Assembly: GCF_001507645.1 (NCBI RefSeq)
Contig: NZ_CP013909.1
Span: 1,302,001-1,366,000 of the forward strand
Reading direction: 5' to 3'
From: Hymenobacter sedentarius
GTDB lineage: Bacteria; Bacteroidota; Bacteroidia; Cytophagales; Hymenobacteraceae
DNA length: 64,000 bases
Shown here: positions 25,910 to 34,296 of the stretch, in pieces
Position numbering within the stretch: position 1 is the stretch's first letter
Layout of the letters: every line of letters begins with the position of its first letter
The notes under the pieces: model-generated
Seen by the model: only the letters and a program-made list of their open reading frames with translations
Told to the model about the DNA's origin: nothing
Databases searched by the model: none
Position numbers and translations under genes: made by a program

Positions 25910-27637
25910 GTGGAACAACAAGCTGCCACTCCCGCCTACGTCATCGGCGTTGACTACGGCACGGACTCGGTGCGCGCCGTGCTTATCGATGCCCGCACGG
26001 GCGCCGAAAAGGCCCAGGCCGTGCACCACTACGCGCGCTGGAAAACCCTGCAATACTGCAACCCCGCCCGCAACCAGTTTCGCCAGCACCCGCTCGACTA
26101 CATCGAAGGGCTGGAGGCCGTGGTGCGCCGCGTGGCCCAGCAAGTGCCCGCTGCCGACATTCGGGGCCTGGCCGTGGATACCACTGGCTCAACTCCGGGC
26201 CCAGTAAACGCGCAGGGCGTGGCCCTGGGCTTGCTGCCTGAGTTTGCCGAAAACCCCAACGCCCAGTTCGTGCTCTGGAAAGACCACACCGCCCTGGACG
26301 AGGCCGCCGAAATCAACCACAAAGCCCGCACCTGGGGCGGCGAGGATTACACCAAGTTTGAAGGCGGCATCTACTCCTCGGAGTGGTTCTGGGCTAAAAT
26401 CATGCACGTGCTGCGCGAAGACTCCGCCGTGGCCCAAGCCGCCCACTCCTGGATGGAGCACTGCGACTGGATAACGCTGCTGCTCACCGGCGGCGACCTG
26501 GCCAGCTTCAAGCGCAGCCGCTGCGCCGCCGGCCACAAGGCCATGTGGCACGAGAGCTGGGGCGGCCTGCCCGCCGAAGAGTTTCTCACGCACCTCGAGC
26601 CCAAGCTGGCCGGCCTACGCGCCCGCCTCTTCACCGAAACCTACACCGCCGACGAAGTAGCCGGACGCCTCTCCCAAGAGTGGGCCCAGCGCCTGGGCCT
26701 GACCACCGACACCGTGGTGGCCGTGGGCTCGTTCGATGCGCACGCCGGCGCGGTGGCGGGCGAGATTGAAGCCTACTCGATGGTGAAGGTGATGGGCACT
26801 AGCACCTGCGACATCGTGGTAGCGCCGACCGCCGAAGTGGGCAGCCACCTTGTGGCCGGCATCTGCGGGCAGGTGGATGGCTCCGTGATTCCGGGCATGC
26901 TGGGCCTGGAGGCCGGGCAGTCGGCCTTTGGCGACTTGCTGGCCTGGTTCCGCCAGATTCTGGAGTGGCCCCTGCACAACGTGTTGAGCAGCTCCAAGGT
27001 GCTCACGCCGGAGCTGCAAGCCGCCCTGCGCGATGAAATGAGTGATACGCTGCTCGTGCAGCTGAGCGCGGCCGCCGCGGCTGTCGACCCGGCCGAATCG
27101 CATGTGCTGGCTCTGGACTGGGTGAACGGCCGCCGCACGCCCGACGCCAACCAAGCCCTGAAAGGCGCCATCATGAACCTGACCATGGGCAGCGGCGCCC
27201 CCCAGATTTTCCGGGCGCTGGTGGAGGCCATCTGCTACGGCTCCAAGCAAATCGTGGAACGGTTCGAGCAGGAAGGTATTGCCATCAAGCAGGTTATCGG
27301 CATTGGCGGCGTGGCCAAGAAGTCGCAGTTTGTGATGCAGACTCTGGCCGACGTGCTCAACCGGCCCATCAAAATCGCGGTGTCGGAGCAGGCGCCGGCC
27401 TTGGGCTCGGCCATGTACGCGGCCGTGGCGGCCGGCATCTACCCCGACGTGCTCACGGCCCAGAAAGCCATGGGCAGCGGCTTTGCCGAAACCTACGAGC
27501 CCAACCCCGCCCGCGTGGCCGACTACCAGTCCCGCTACCAGCAATACCAAGCCTTTGGGCAGTTTGTGGAAGCCGCCACCCTGGGCCAGTCCGAGCCGGT
27601 AATGGAACCCGAAACGCCCGCCATCACCACCGCATGA
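25910..27637 (+). CDS. araB: Ribulokinase
   Basis: The enzyme phosphorylates L-ribulose with ATP to L-ribulose 5-phosphate in the cytoplasm, the second step of arabinose breakdown. The 575-residue product matches the family length (E. coli AraB has 566). N-terminal FGGY-kinase motif YVIGVDYGTDSVRAVLIDA, the substrate-region GGIYSSEWFWAKIMH, VGSFDAHAGAVAGEI and MVKVMGTSTCDIV, and the C-terminal QVIGIGGVAKKSQFVMQTLA are all typical. It starts with GTG at 25910; no in-frame ATG is near. The stop overlaps the araD start by four bases, so the two are translationally coupled. Confidence 0.97.
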   Translation: MEQQAATPAYVIGVDYGTDSVRAVLIDARTGAEKAQAVHHYARWKTLQYCNPARNQFRQHPLDYIEGLEAVVRRVAQQVPAADIRGLAVDTTGSTPGPVNAQGVALGLLPEFAENPNAQFVLWKDHTALDEAAEINHKARTWGGEDYTKFEGGIYSSEWFWAKIMHVLREDSAVAQAAHSWMEHCDWITLLLTGGDLASFKRSRCAAGHKAMWHESWGGLPAEEFLTHLEPKLAGLRARLFTETYTADEVAGRLSQEWAQRLGLTTDTVVAVGSFDAHAGAVAGEIEAYSMVKVMGTSTCDIVVAPTAEVGSHLVAGICGQVDGSVIPGMLGLEAGQSAFGDLLAWFRQILEWPLHNVLSSSKVLTPELQAALRDEMSDTLLVQLSAAAAAVDPAESHVLALDWVNGRRTPDANQALKGAIMNLTMGSGAPQIFRALVEAICYGSKQIVERFEQEGIAIKQVIGIGGVAKKSQFVMQTLADVLNRPIKIAVSEQAPALGSAMYAAVAAGIYPDVLTAQKAMGSGFAETYEPNPARVADYQSRYQQYQAFGQFVEAATLGQSEPVMEPETPAITTA

Positions 27638-28335
27638 GCCAGTACCAAGACCTGAAACAGGCGTGCTACGACGCCAACATGCAGCTGCCCAAGCTTGGGC
27701 TGGTGCTCTTCACCTTCGGCAACGCCAGCGTGGTCGACCGGGAGCGGGGCGTGTTTGCTATCAAGCCCAGCGGCGTGCCCTACGACACGCTCAAGGCCGA
27801 GGACATTGTCATTCTCGACTTCGCCAACAACGTGCTGGAAGGGGAGAGGCGGCCTTCGTCAGATACCAAAACCCACGCCGTGCTCTACAGCCACTGGGAG
27901 CACATTGGCGGCATCGTGCACACGCACAGCACTTACGCCACGTCGTGGGCGCAGGCTCAACTCGATATTCCGATTCTGGGCACCACCCACGCCGACCACC
28001 TCACCGCCGACATTCCCTGCGCCCCGCCCATGGACGACGCCATGATAGCCGGCGACTACGAGCACCAAACCGGCTGGCAAATCCTCAACGAGTTCCAGCG
28101 CCGCGGCCTCTCGCCTTCGGAAGTGGAAATGGTGCTGCTGGCCAACCATGCGCCCTTTACCTGGGGCAAAACCGTGGAGAAGGCCGTGTACAATAGTGCA
28201 GTACTCGAAGAAGTAGCCCGCATGGCTTACCTCAGCTGCACGCTGCGCCCCAACGTGCCGCGCCTGAAAGATGCCCTCATTCGCAAGCACTACGAGCGCA
28301 AGCACGGCGTGAATTCCTACTACGGCCAGTCGTGA
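27634..28335 (+). CDS. araD: L-ribulose-5-phosphate 4-epimerase
   Basis: The enzyme converts L-ribulose 5-phosphate to D-xylulose 5-phosphate, which enters the pentose phosphate pathway. The 233-residue class II aldolase-fold product shows the zinc-binding residues H96 and H98 in IVHTHSTYATSW and H172 in LLANHAPFTWGK, close to H95, H97 and H171 of the E. coli enzyme, and SSDTKTHAVLYSHW with the expected Asp. The ATGA overlap with araB couples their translation. The order here is araB-araD-araA, with araA separated by a palindromic repeat and its own operator. Confidence 0.97.
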   Translation: MSQYQDLKQACYDANMQLPKLGLVLFTFGNASVVDRERGVFAIKPSGVPYDTLKAEDIVILDFANNVLEGERRPSSDTKTHAVLYSHWEHIGGIVHTHSTYATSWAQAQLDIPILGTTHADHLTADIPCAPPMDDAMIAGDYEHQTGWQILNEFQRRGLSPSEVEMVLLANHAPFTWGKTVEKAVYNSAVLEEVARMAYLSCTLRPNVPRLKDALIRKHYERKHGVNSYYGQS

Positions 28336-28336
28336 T

Positions 28337-28407
28337 GTAGCGCGGACTTTTAGTCCGCGCCGGAACAACACCTAATGATTTAGGCGCGGACTAAAAGTCC
28401 GCGCTAC
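28337..28407. repeat. Palindromic repeat of the GCGCGGACTTTTAGTCCGCG family
   Basis: Perfect 24-base inverted arms (28337-28360 and 28384-28407) with a 23-base loop; each arm is itself nearly palindromic. It lies directly behind araD and ends 12 bases before the araA operator, so it may also end or process the araBD transcript. Confidence 0.92.
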
Positions 28408-28419
28408 TTTTTGACCAAC

Positions 28420-28439
28420 TTAGATTAACGATTGTGTAA
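28420..28439. promoter_or_regulatory. LacI-type operator at araA (site B)
   Basis: TTAGATTAACGATTGTGTAA: the right half GATTGTGTAA is a full match to the operator half-site, the left half is degenerate. It is 19/20 identical to site C at 39983. It lies 31 bases before the araA ATG, which suggests an independently regulated araA promoter. Confidence 0.7.
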
Positions 28440-28470
28440 GCTTCGGCTTCCCCTAATTCCACCCCAATCC

Positions 28471-29958
28471 ATGATTGATATTTCGCATTACGAAGCCTGG
28501 TTCATCACCGGCAGCCAGCATCTCTACGGCCCCGAAACCCTCGAGCAAGTAGCCCAACACTCGCAGCAGATTGCCGCCGAGCTCGGTACCAAGCTGCCCA
28601 TTAGGATTGTGTACAAGCCGGTGCTCACCGGCCCGCAGGAGATTTACAAACTCATGCAGGAGGCCAATACCACCGAAAACTGCGTGGGCCTGATTGCGTG
28701 GATGCACACCTTCTCGCCGGCCAAAATGTGGATAAATGGCCTGAAGATTCTGCAAAAGCCGCTGGCGCACCTGCACACCCAGTTCAACCGCGACATTCCG
28801 TGGGCCGACATCGACATGGACTTTATGAACACCAACCAATCGGCGCACGGCGACCGGGAGTTTGGCTTCATCGGCACGCGCATGCGGCTCAATCGCAAGG
28901 TAGTAGTAGGCCATTGGCAGAGCGAGGCGGTACATAACAGCCTCAGCATCTGGTCGCGCGTGGCCTCGGCCTGGTCCGACTGGCAGGGTGCCAAGTTCGT
29001 GCGCTTCGGCGACAACATGCGCTACGTAGCCGTGACCGAAGGCGACAAAGTGGAAGCCGAAATCAAATTTGGTTACTCGGTAAACACCTACGGCATCGGC
29101 GATTTGGTGGCGGTTATTAACCAGGTGAGCGACGAGCAGGTGAACGAGCTGCTGAGCACCTACGAGCAGGAATACGAGCTGAGCGACGAGCTGAAAGACG
29201 GCGGCGCGAAGCGCGACAGCTTGCGCGAAGCGGCCCGCATCGAAGCCGGCATGCGCAAGTTTCTGCAGGACACCGGCGCCAAAGGCTTCACCGACACCTT
29301 CGAGGACCTACACGGCATGGCCCAGCTGCCCGGCATCGCCACCCAGCGGCTCATGGCCGAGGGCTACGGCTTTGGCGGCGAGGGCGACTGGAAGACCTCG
29401 GCCCTGGTGCGCGCTATGAAGGTGATGGGCGCCGGCCTGCCCGGCGGCAACTCCTTCATGGAGGACTACACCTACCACTTTGCGCCTGGCAACGAGCAGG
29501 TGCTCGGCTCGCACATGCTCGAAATCTGCCCGACTATTTCGGAAGGCAAGGTGAAAGTGGAAGTGCACCCTCTGGGCATTGGCGGCAAGGCCGACCCGGC
29601 CCGCCTGGTGTTCAACTGCCCCGCCGGCCCGGCCCTGAACGCCACCATCGTGGACCTGGGCAACCGCTTCCGCATGATTGTGAACGAAGTGGAAGCCGTA
29701 GCGCCCGAGCAGGACCTGCCCAAGCTGCCCGTGGCCCGCGTGCTCTGGAAAGTGAAGCCCGACCTAGCCACCGGCGCAGCCGCCTGGATTCTGGCGGGCG
29801 GTGCCCACCACACCGGCTACAGCCAAAACCTGACCGCCGAATACCTGGAAGACTTCGCCGAAATGGCCGGCATCGAGTTCGTGATTATCGACGCCGACAC
29901 CAAACTGCGCACCTTCAAAAACGAGCTGCGCTACAACGAGGTAGCCTTCCGCGGCTAA
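28471..29958 (+). CDS. araA: L-arabinose isomerase
   Basis: AraA converts L-arabinose to L-ribulose, the first cytoplasmic step. The 495-residue product matches the family length (E. coli 500). Manganese-binding residues can be placed as E304 ([15 protein letters not shown]), E331 (FMEDYTYHF), H348 (GSHMLEICP) and H446 or H447 ([10 protein letters not shown]). The N-terminus [18 protein letters not shown] is characteristic. A TTG in the same frame at 28432 lies inside the operator, so ATG 28471 was chosen. Separate control from araBD is suggested by the operator and repeat upstream. Confidence 0.98.
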   Translation: MIDISHYEAWFITGSQHLYGPETLEQVAQHSQQIAAELGTKLPIRIVYKPVLTGPQEIYKLMQEANTTENCVGLIAWMHTFSPAKMWINGLKILQKPLAHLHTQFNRDIPWADIDMDFMNTNQSAHGDREFGFIGTRMRLNRKVVVGHWQSEAVHNSLSIWSRVASAWSDWQGAKFVRFGDNMRYVAVTEGDKVEAEIKFGYSVNTYGIGDLVAVINQVSDEQVNELLSTYEQEYELSDELKDGGAKRDSLREAARIEAGMRKFLQDTGAKGFTDTFEDLHGMAQLPGIATQRLMAEGYGFGGEGDWKTSALVRAMKVMGAGLPGGNSFMEDYTYHFAPGNEQVLGSHMLEICPTISEGKVKVEVHPLGIGGKADPARLVFNCPAGPALNATIVDLGNRFRMIVNEVEAVAPEQDLPKLPVARVLWKVKPDLATGAAAWILAGGAHHTGYSQNLTAEYLEDFAEMAGIEFVIIDADTKLRTFKNELRYNEVAFRG

Positions 29959-29980
29959 GCCGAACGAATTATAAAAAACG

Positions 29981-30075
29981 GTCATGCTGAGCGCAGCCGA
30001 AGCATCTCGCGTGCAGCAGTAATCCAGATAATTGCAACGAAACGAGCGAGATGCTTCGGCTGCGCTCAGCATGAC
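29981..30075. repeat. Dispersed palindromic repeat, perfect arms
   Basis: Perfect 30-base arms (29981-30010 and 30046-30075; core GTCATGCTGAGCGCAGCCGA) with a 35-base loop, between araA and the GH51 gene. Confidence 0.94.
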
Positions 30076-30120
30076 AACCTGGTAGTCACTGACGCACAAA
30101 TCAATTAATTCCCACCAACC

Positions 30121-32208
30121 ATGACTTTCTCTAATTCCCGATTCTTGCTCAGCGCGGCGGGACTGGCCCTGGCCGGCTTGCTGCCGGGCCACGCCGCCCG
30201 TGCCCAAAGCGCCAGCCCGGCCACCCTCACCGTGCAGGTGCACAAGCCGGGCGCGGCCGTTTCCAAGAACATGTACGGCCTGTTTTTCGAGGACATCAAC
30301 TTCGCGGCCGACGGCGGCTTGTACCCCGAGCTGGTGAAGAACAAGTCGTTTGAAACCGACGACCACCTCATCGGCTGGAAGGCCATTCGGGGCGCCGCCG
30401 GGCTGGAGAGCTACATCATCTCCAGCGACAAGCCCATCAGCAACAGCAACAACCACTTCCTGCGGATGAGCGCCCGGACAGTCGGTCCCGATGCCGGCTT
30501 CGTGAACGAAGGCTTCCGGGGCATGGGCGTAAAGCAGGGCGCCGAGTACACGTTTTCGATTTACGCACGTAAAGGCCCCGGCAGTGTGAGCGGCCTGAAC
30601 GTGACGCTGGAAGAGACGCGCCGGCCGGGCCCGGGCCCCGAAACGCCGCCCTCGGGCCAGGCGTTAGCTCAAGCCCAGGTGATGGGACTCACCAATGATT
30701 GGAAGAAGTACACCGTGGTGATGACGCCTTCGGCCACGGCCTCCCACGCCCGGCTCAAGCTGACGCTGGAAGGCGCCGGCACCGTGGACCTCGACGTGGT
30801 ATCGCTCTTTCCCAAAGACACTTGGATGAAGCGCGAAAACGGCCTGCGGCCCGACCTCGTGCAGCTGCTCAAGGACATGAAGCCCGGCTTCCTGCGCTTT
30901 CCCGGCGGCTGCATTGTGGAGGGTATTACCCTTGACAACCGCTACCAGTGGAAGGAAACCATTGGCGACGTGGCCTCACGCAAGCCCATGATAAACCGCT
31001 GGAACAAGGAGTTCAAGCACCGCTACACGCCCGACTATTACCAGTCGTTTGGCCTGGGCTTCTTCGAGTATTTCCAGCTGTCGGAAGACATTGGCGCCGA
31101 GCCGCTGCCAATTCTTAACGTGGGGATGGCCTGCCAGTTCAACTCGGCCGAGCTTGCGCCTATTACCAGCAGCGCGGCCAAGGGCCCGAACGCAGCCGGC
31201 CAGGGCGACGAGCCTACCCTGGATACATTCATTCAGGACGCCATCGACTTGATTGAGTTTGCCAACGGCCCGGCCAGCAGCCCCTGGGGCGCTAAGCGCG
31301 TGGCCATGGGCCACCCCGCGCCCTTCAACCTCAAGATGATTGGCATTGGCAACGAGCAGTGGGGCCCGCAGTACCTGGAGCGTTACGAGCCGTTTGCCAA
31401 GGCCGTGAAGGCCAAGTACCCGAACATGCAAATCGTGAGCAGCGCCGGCCCAGCGCCCGAAGGCGAGCTGTTCGACAAAGCCACACTGAAGCTGCGCGAG
31501 CTCAAGGCCGAGTTCATCGACGAGCACTACTACGCCAAGCCCGACTGGTTCCGCCAGAACGTGGGCCGCTACGACAACTACCCCCGCACCGGCCCCAAAA
31601 TCTTCGCCGGCGAATATGCCGCCCAGAGCGTGGGCATCGCCAGCGAAAACAACAAGAACAACTGGGACTGCGCCATTTCCGAAGCCGCCTTCATGACCGG
31701 CCTGGAGCGCAACGCGGGCGTGGTGGCCATGGCCTCCTACGCGCCCATGCTGGCCCACGTAGATGCCTGGCAGTGGACGCCAAACATGATTTGGTTCGAT
31801 AACCTGACCTGCTACGGCACGGTGAACTACTACGTGCAGAAGCTCTACGCCCTCAACAAAGGCACCAGCGTGCTGCCCGTGGAGCTGCCCGGCAATGCCA
31901 AAAACGGCACCGATAACCTTTTCGCCAGCGCCGTGGCCGATGCCCCCACTGGCGACGTCATCGTGAAGCTGGTGAACTACTCCACCACGCCCCGCGCCGT
32001 GAAAGTGAACCTGGCCGGGGCCAAGAAAGTGGGCAAAGCCGGCACCGCCTTCGTGATGGCCAGCGACGACCTGAACACCCAAAACAGCATTCAGGAGCCT
32101 AAGAAGCTCACGCCTAAAGAGGAGAAGTTCAGTGTATCCGGTTCCACGGTCAGCTACACGCTGGCGCCAAATTCCTTTACGGTGCTGCGCATTCCGGGCA
32201 AGAAGTAG
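30121..32208 (+). CDS. GH51 alpha-L-arabinofuranosidase
   Basis: The 695-residue exported enzyme (signal peptide ending HAARAQ) removes alpha-L-arabinofuranosyl residues by a retaining mechanism. It begins with the GH51 N-terminal motif MYGLFFEDINFAADGGLYPE, has an inserted carbohydrate-binding-like beta domain (about 110-230), a TIM barrel with acid/base E412 in IGIGNEQWGPQYLERY and nucleophile E498 in IFAGEYAAQS, and a C-terminal beta-sandwich ending in SYTLAPNSFTVLRI. Unlike many GH51 enzymes it is not cytoplasmic and should work in the periplasm on imported arabino-oligosaccharides. It is flanked on both sides by palindromic repeats. Confidence 0.96.
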   Translation: MTFSNSRFLLSAAGLALAGLLPGHAARAQSASPATLTVQVHKPGAAVSKNMYGLFFEDINFAADGGLYPELVKNKSFETDDHLIGWKAIRGAAGLESYIISSDKPISNSNNHFLRMSARTVGPDAGFVNEGFRGMGVKQGAEYTFSIYARKGPGSVSGLNVTLEETRRPGPGPETPPSGQALAQAQVMGLTNDWKKYTVVMTPSATASHARLKLTLEGAGTVDLDVVSLFPKDTWMKRENGLRPDLVQLLKDMKPGFLRFPGGCIVEGITLDNRYQWKETIGDVASRKPMINRWNKEFKHRYTPDYYQSFGLGFFEYFQLSEDIGAEPLPILNVGMACQFNSAELAPITSSAAKGPNAAGQGDEPTLDTFIQDAIDLIEFANGPASSPWGAKRVAMGHPAPFNLKMIGIGNEQWGPQYLERYEPFAKAVKAKYPNMQIVSSAGPAPEGELFDKATLKLRELKAEFIDEHYYAKPDWFRQNVGRYDNYPRTGPKIFAGEYAAQSVGIASENNKNNWDCAISEAAFMTGLERNAGVVAMASYAPMLAHVDAWQWTPNMIWFDNLTCYGTVNYYVQKLYALNKGTSVLPVELPGNAKNGTDNLFASAVADAPTGDVIVKLVNYSTTPRAVKVNLAGAKKVGKAGTAFVMASDDLNTQNSIQEPKKLTPKEEKFSVSGSTVSYTLAPNSFTVLRIPGKK

Positions 32209-32244
32209 GGGCGTAGAGTCCCGCTACCTAGCACGCTAAATGAA

Positions 32245-32352
32245 CGTCATGCTGAGCGCAGTCGAAGCATCTCGCGTGTGGTGGTAATCCTTTCGATTGA
32301 ACGATTGAATTACTGCCCCGAGCGAGATGCTTCGACTGCGCTCAGCATGACG
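32245..32352. repeat. Dispersed palindromic repeat, perfect arms
   Basis: Perfect 31-base arms (32245-32275 and 32322-32352) around a 46-base spacer, between the GH51 and GH27 genes. Core GTCATGCTGAGCGCAGTCGA. Confidence 0.94.
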
Positions 32353-32391
32353 GGCTGGTATTAAAATGGTTATAAGACGCAGCAAGTACCT

Positions 32392-34230
32392 ATGAAACCA
32401 GCCCAACAACTGCTTGCATTGGCGGCTTTCGTAGGAAGCCTTGCTCCGGTGCAGGCCCAGAAAGCCCCCCCTAAAGCGGATTTCCACCAGTGGGCCGCAA
32501 CACCGCCCATGGGCTGGAACAGCTGGGACTGCTACGGCCCCACCGTGACCGAAGCCGAGGTGAAAGCCAACGCCGACTACATGGCCAAAAACCTGAAAAG
32601 CAGCGGCTGGGAATACGTGGTGGTGGACATTCGCTGGTACGTGGGCAACGACACCGCCCACGGCTACAACGAGAAAAACCCCGAGTGGAACCTTGATGCC
32701 TACGGCCGCTTCATCCCGGCCGTGAACCGGTTTCCCTCGGCCGCGGGCGGCCAAGGCTTCCGGCCGCTGGCTGATTACCTGCACGCCAGGGGGCTGAAAT
32801 TCGGCATTCACATCATGCGCGGCGTGCCGGTGGCGGCGGTGCAGCGCAAGCTGCCCATCCTCGGCACCAAGCTCACGGCCACCGACATCTACAGCAAAGA
32901 AGGCCAGGCCCGCTGGCTGCACGACATGTACACGGTGAAAGCCGGGCCCGGCGCGCAGGAATACTACGATTCGCTTTTCAAGCTTTACGCCTCGTGGGGG
33001 CTGGATTTTGTGAAAGTCGACGACCTGTCGGAGCCCTACCATAAGCCGGAAGTGGAGATGATTCGACGAGCCATCGACCGCTCGGGGCGCAAAATTGTGC
33101 TGAGCACTTCGCCGGGCGAAACACCCATTGCCGAAGCCAAGCACGTGGCCGCCAATGCCAACATGTGGCGCACCGTGGGTGACTTCTGGGACAGCTGGGA
33201 GCAGCTCAAGGAGCACTTCGACGTGTGCGAGCGGTGGGCGTCGCACATCGCGCCCGGCGCCTGGCCCGATGCCGACATGCTGCCGTTGGGCCGCCTGGGC
33301 ATCCGCGCCGAGCGGGGCGATGACCGCATGACCCGCTTCACCCGCGACGAGCAATTCACCCTGATGACGCTGTGGAGCATCTTCCGCTCGCCGCTCATGT
33401 TCGGCGGCGACTTGCCCAGCAACGACGCCTTCACCCTGGGCTTGCTCACCAACCAAAACGTGCTGGCTGTGCACCGGCGTAGCACCCACAACCGCCAGCT
33501 GTTCCGCCGCGACAACCTAGTGGCCTGGACGGGCGACGACCCCGCTACCGGCGACAAATTCCTGGCCCTCTTCAATGTCCAGGACCAGGAACTGGCTCCC
33601 GAAACCGAAGCCGCCTGGGCCAGCGGCCCCATTACCCGCCAAACCGCGGGCCAAAGCAAAGCCGCCGACGTCGACATCACCGGCGCTACCAAATTGTACC
33701 TGAACGTGCGCAACGGCGGCGATGACATCGCCTGGGACCACGCCGACTGGCTCAACCCGGTGCTCAGCGGCAGCGGCAAAACCACGCCCCTAAGCACGCT
33801 GCCCTGGAAGTCGGCCACGGCCGGCTGGGGCAAGGCCACCGTCAACAAAAGCGTATCGGGCGCCAGCCTGATGGTGGGAGGGAAGCGGTACGAAACCGGC
33901 ATCGGCACGCACGCCAACTCCATCATCGAGTACGACTTGCCGGCCGGCTACACGCGCTTCTCGGCCACCGTGGGCCTGGACCAGGCCGGCGCGGCGCAGA
34001 ACACCGGCGGCACGCTCAGCTTTCTGGTATTTACCAAGAACCCCTACCGGCCCGCCCCCGCCGATTCGGTGCGCGTGCCAGTGACGCTGGCGGAACTTGG
34101 GCTGGCCAGCGGCGGTAGTATCCAAGACTTGTGGACGGATAAAAACCTGGGACCAATGACGGGCGATTTTGCGCCTTACGTCCGGCGGCACGGCGCTAAG
34201 CTGTACCGCATTGTGAAAGTCAAAAAGTAA
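32392..34230 (+). CDS. GH27 glycosidase with NPCBM domain; candidate beta-L-arabinopyranosidase or alpha-galactosidase
   Basis: The 612-residue exported product (signal peptide ending APVQAQ) has a GH27 TIM barrel starting TPPMGWNSWDCYG (37-49). Nucleophile D210 lies in LDFVKVDDLS and the acid/base in WPDADMLPLG. In alpha-galactosidases the second strand reads IDDCW; here residues 79-82 read D-I-R-W, with Ile in place of the second Asp that contacts the galactose hydroxymethyl group. The same replacement is known from the GH27 beta-L-arabinopyranosidase of Streptomyces avermitilis (recalled, not checked). After a linker, an NPCBM domain follows (about 465-560, GKRYETGIGTHANSIIEYDL). In an arabinose locus the arabinopyranosidase reading is attractive but unproven. 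Confidence 0.88.
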   Translation: MKPAQQLLALAAFVGSLAPVQAQKAPPKADFHQWAATPPMGWNSWDCYGPTVTEAEVKANADYMAKNLKSSGWEYVVVDIRWYVGNDTAHGYNEKNPEWNLDAYGRFIPAVNRFPSAAGGQGFRPLADYLHARGLKFGIHIMRGVPVAAVQRKLPILGTKLTATDIYSKEGQARWLHDMYTVKAGPGAQEYYDSLFKLYASWGLDFVKVDDLSEPYHKPEVEMIRRAIDRSGRKIVLSTSPGETPIAEAKHVAANANMWRTVGDFWDSWEQLKEHFDVCERWASHIAPGAWPDADMLPLGRLGIRAERGDDRMTRFTRDEQFTLMTLWSIFRSPLMFGGDLPSNDAFTLGLLTNQNVLAVHRRSTHNRQLFRRDNLVAWTGDDPATGDKFLALFNVQDQELAPETEAAWASGPITRQTAGQSKAADVDITGATKLYLNVRNGGDDIAWDHADWLNPVLSGSGKTTPLSTLPWKSATAGWGKATVNKSVSGASLMVGGKRYETGIGTHANSIIEYDLPAGYTRFSATVGLDQAGAAQNTGGTLSFLVFTKNPYRPAPADSVRVPVTLAELGLASGGSIQDLWTDKNLGPMTGDFAPYVRRHGAKLYRIVKVKK

Positions 34231-34243
34231 CTCTTAGAACCTT

Positions 34244-34271
34244 GTAGAGACGCGAAGCTTCGCGTCTCTAC
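34244..34271. repeat. Perfect 28-bp palindrome of the GTAGAGACGCG family
   Basis: GTAGAGACGCGAAG followed by its exact complement. It begins 13 bases after the GH27 stop and ends 25 bases before the GH127 start. A longer split version occurs at 58011-58109. Confidence 0.93.
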
Positions 34272-34296
34272 CCCGGATTCATAACTACGGACTGCC

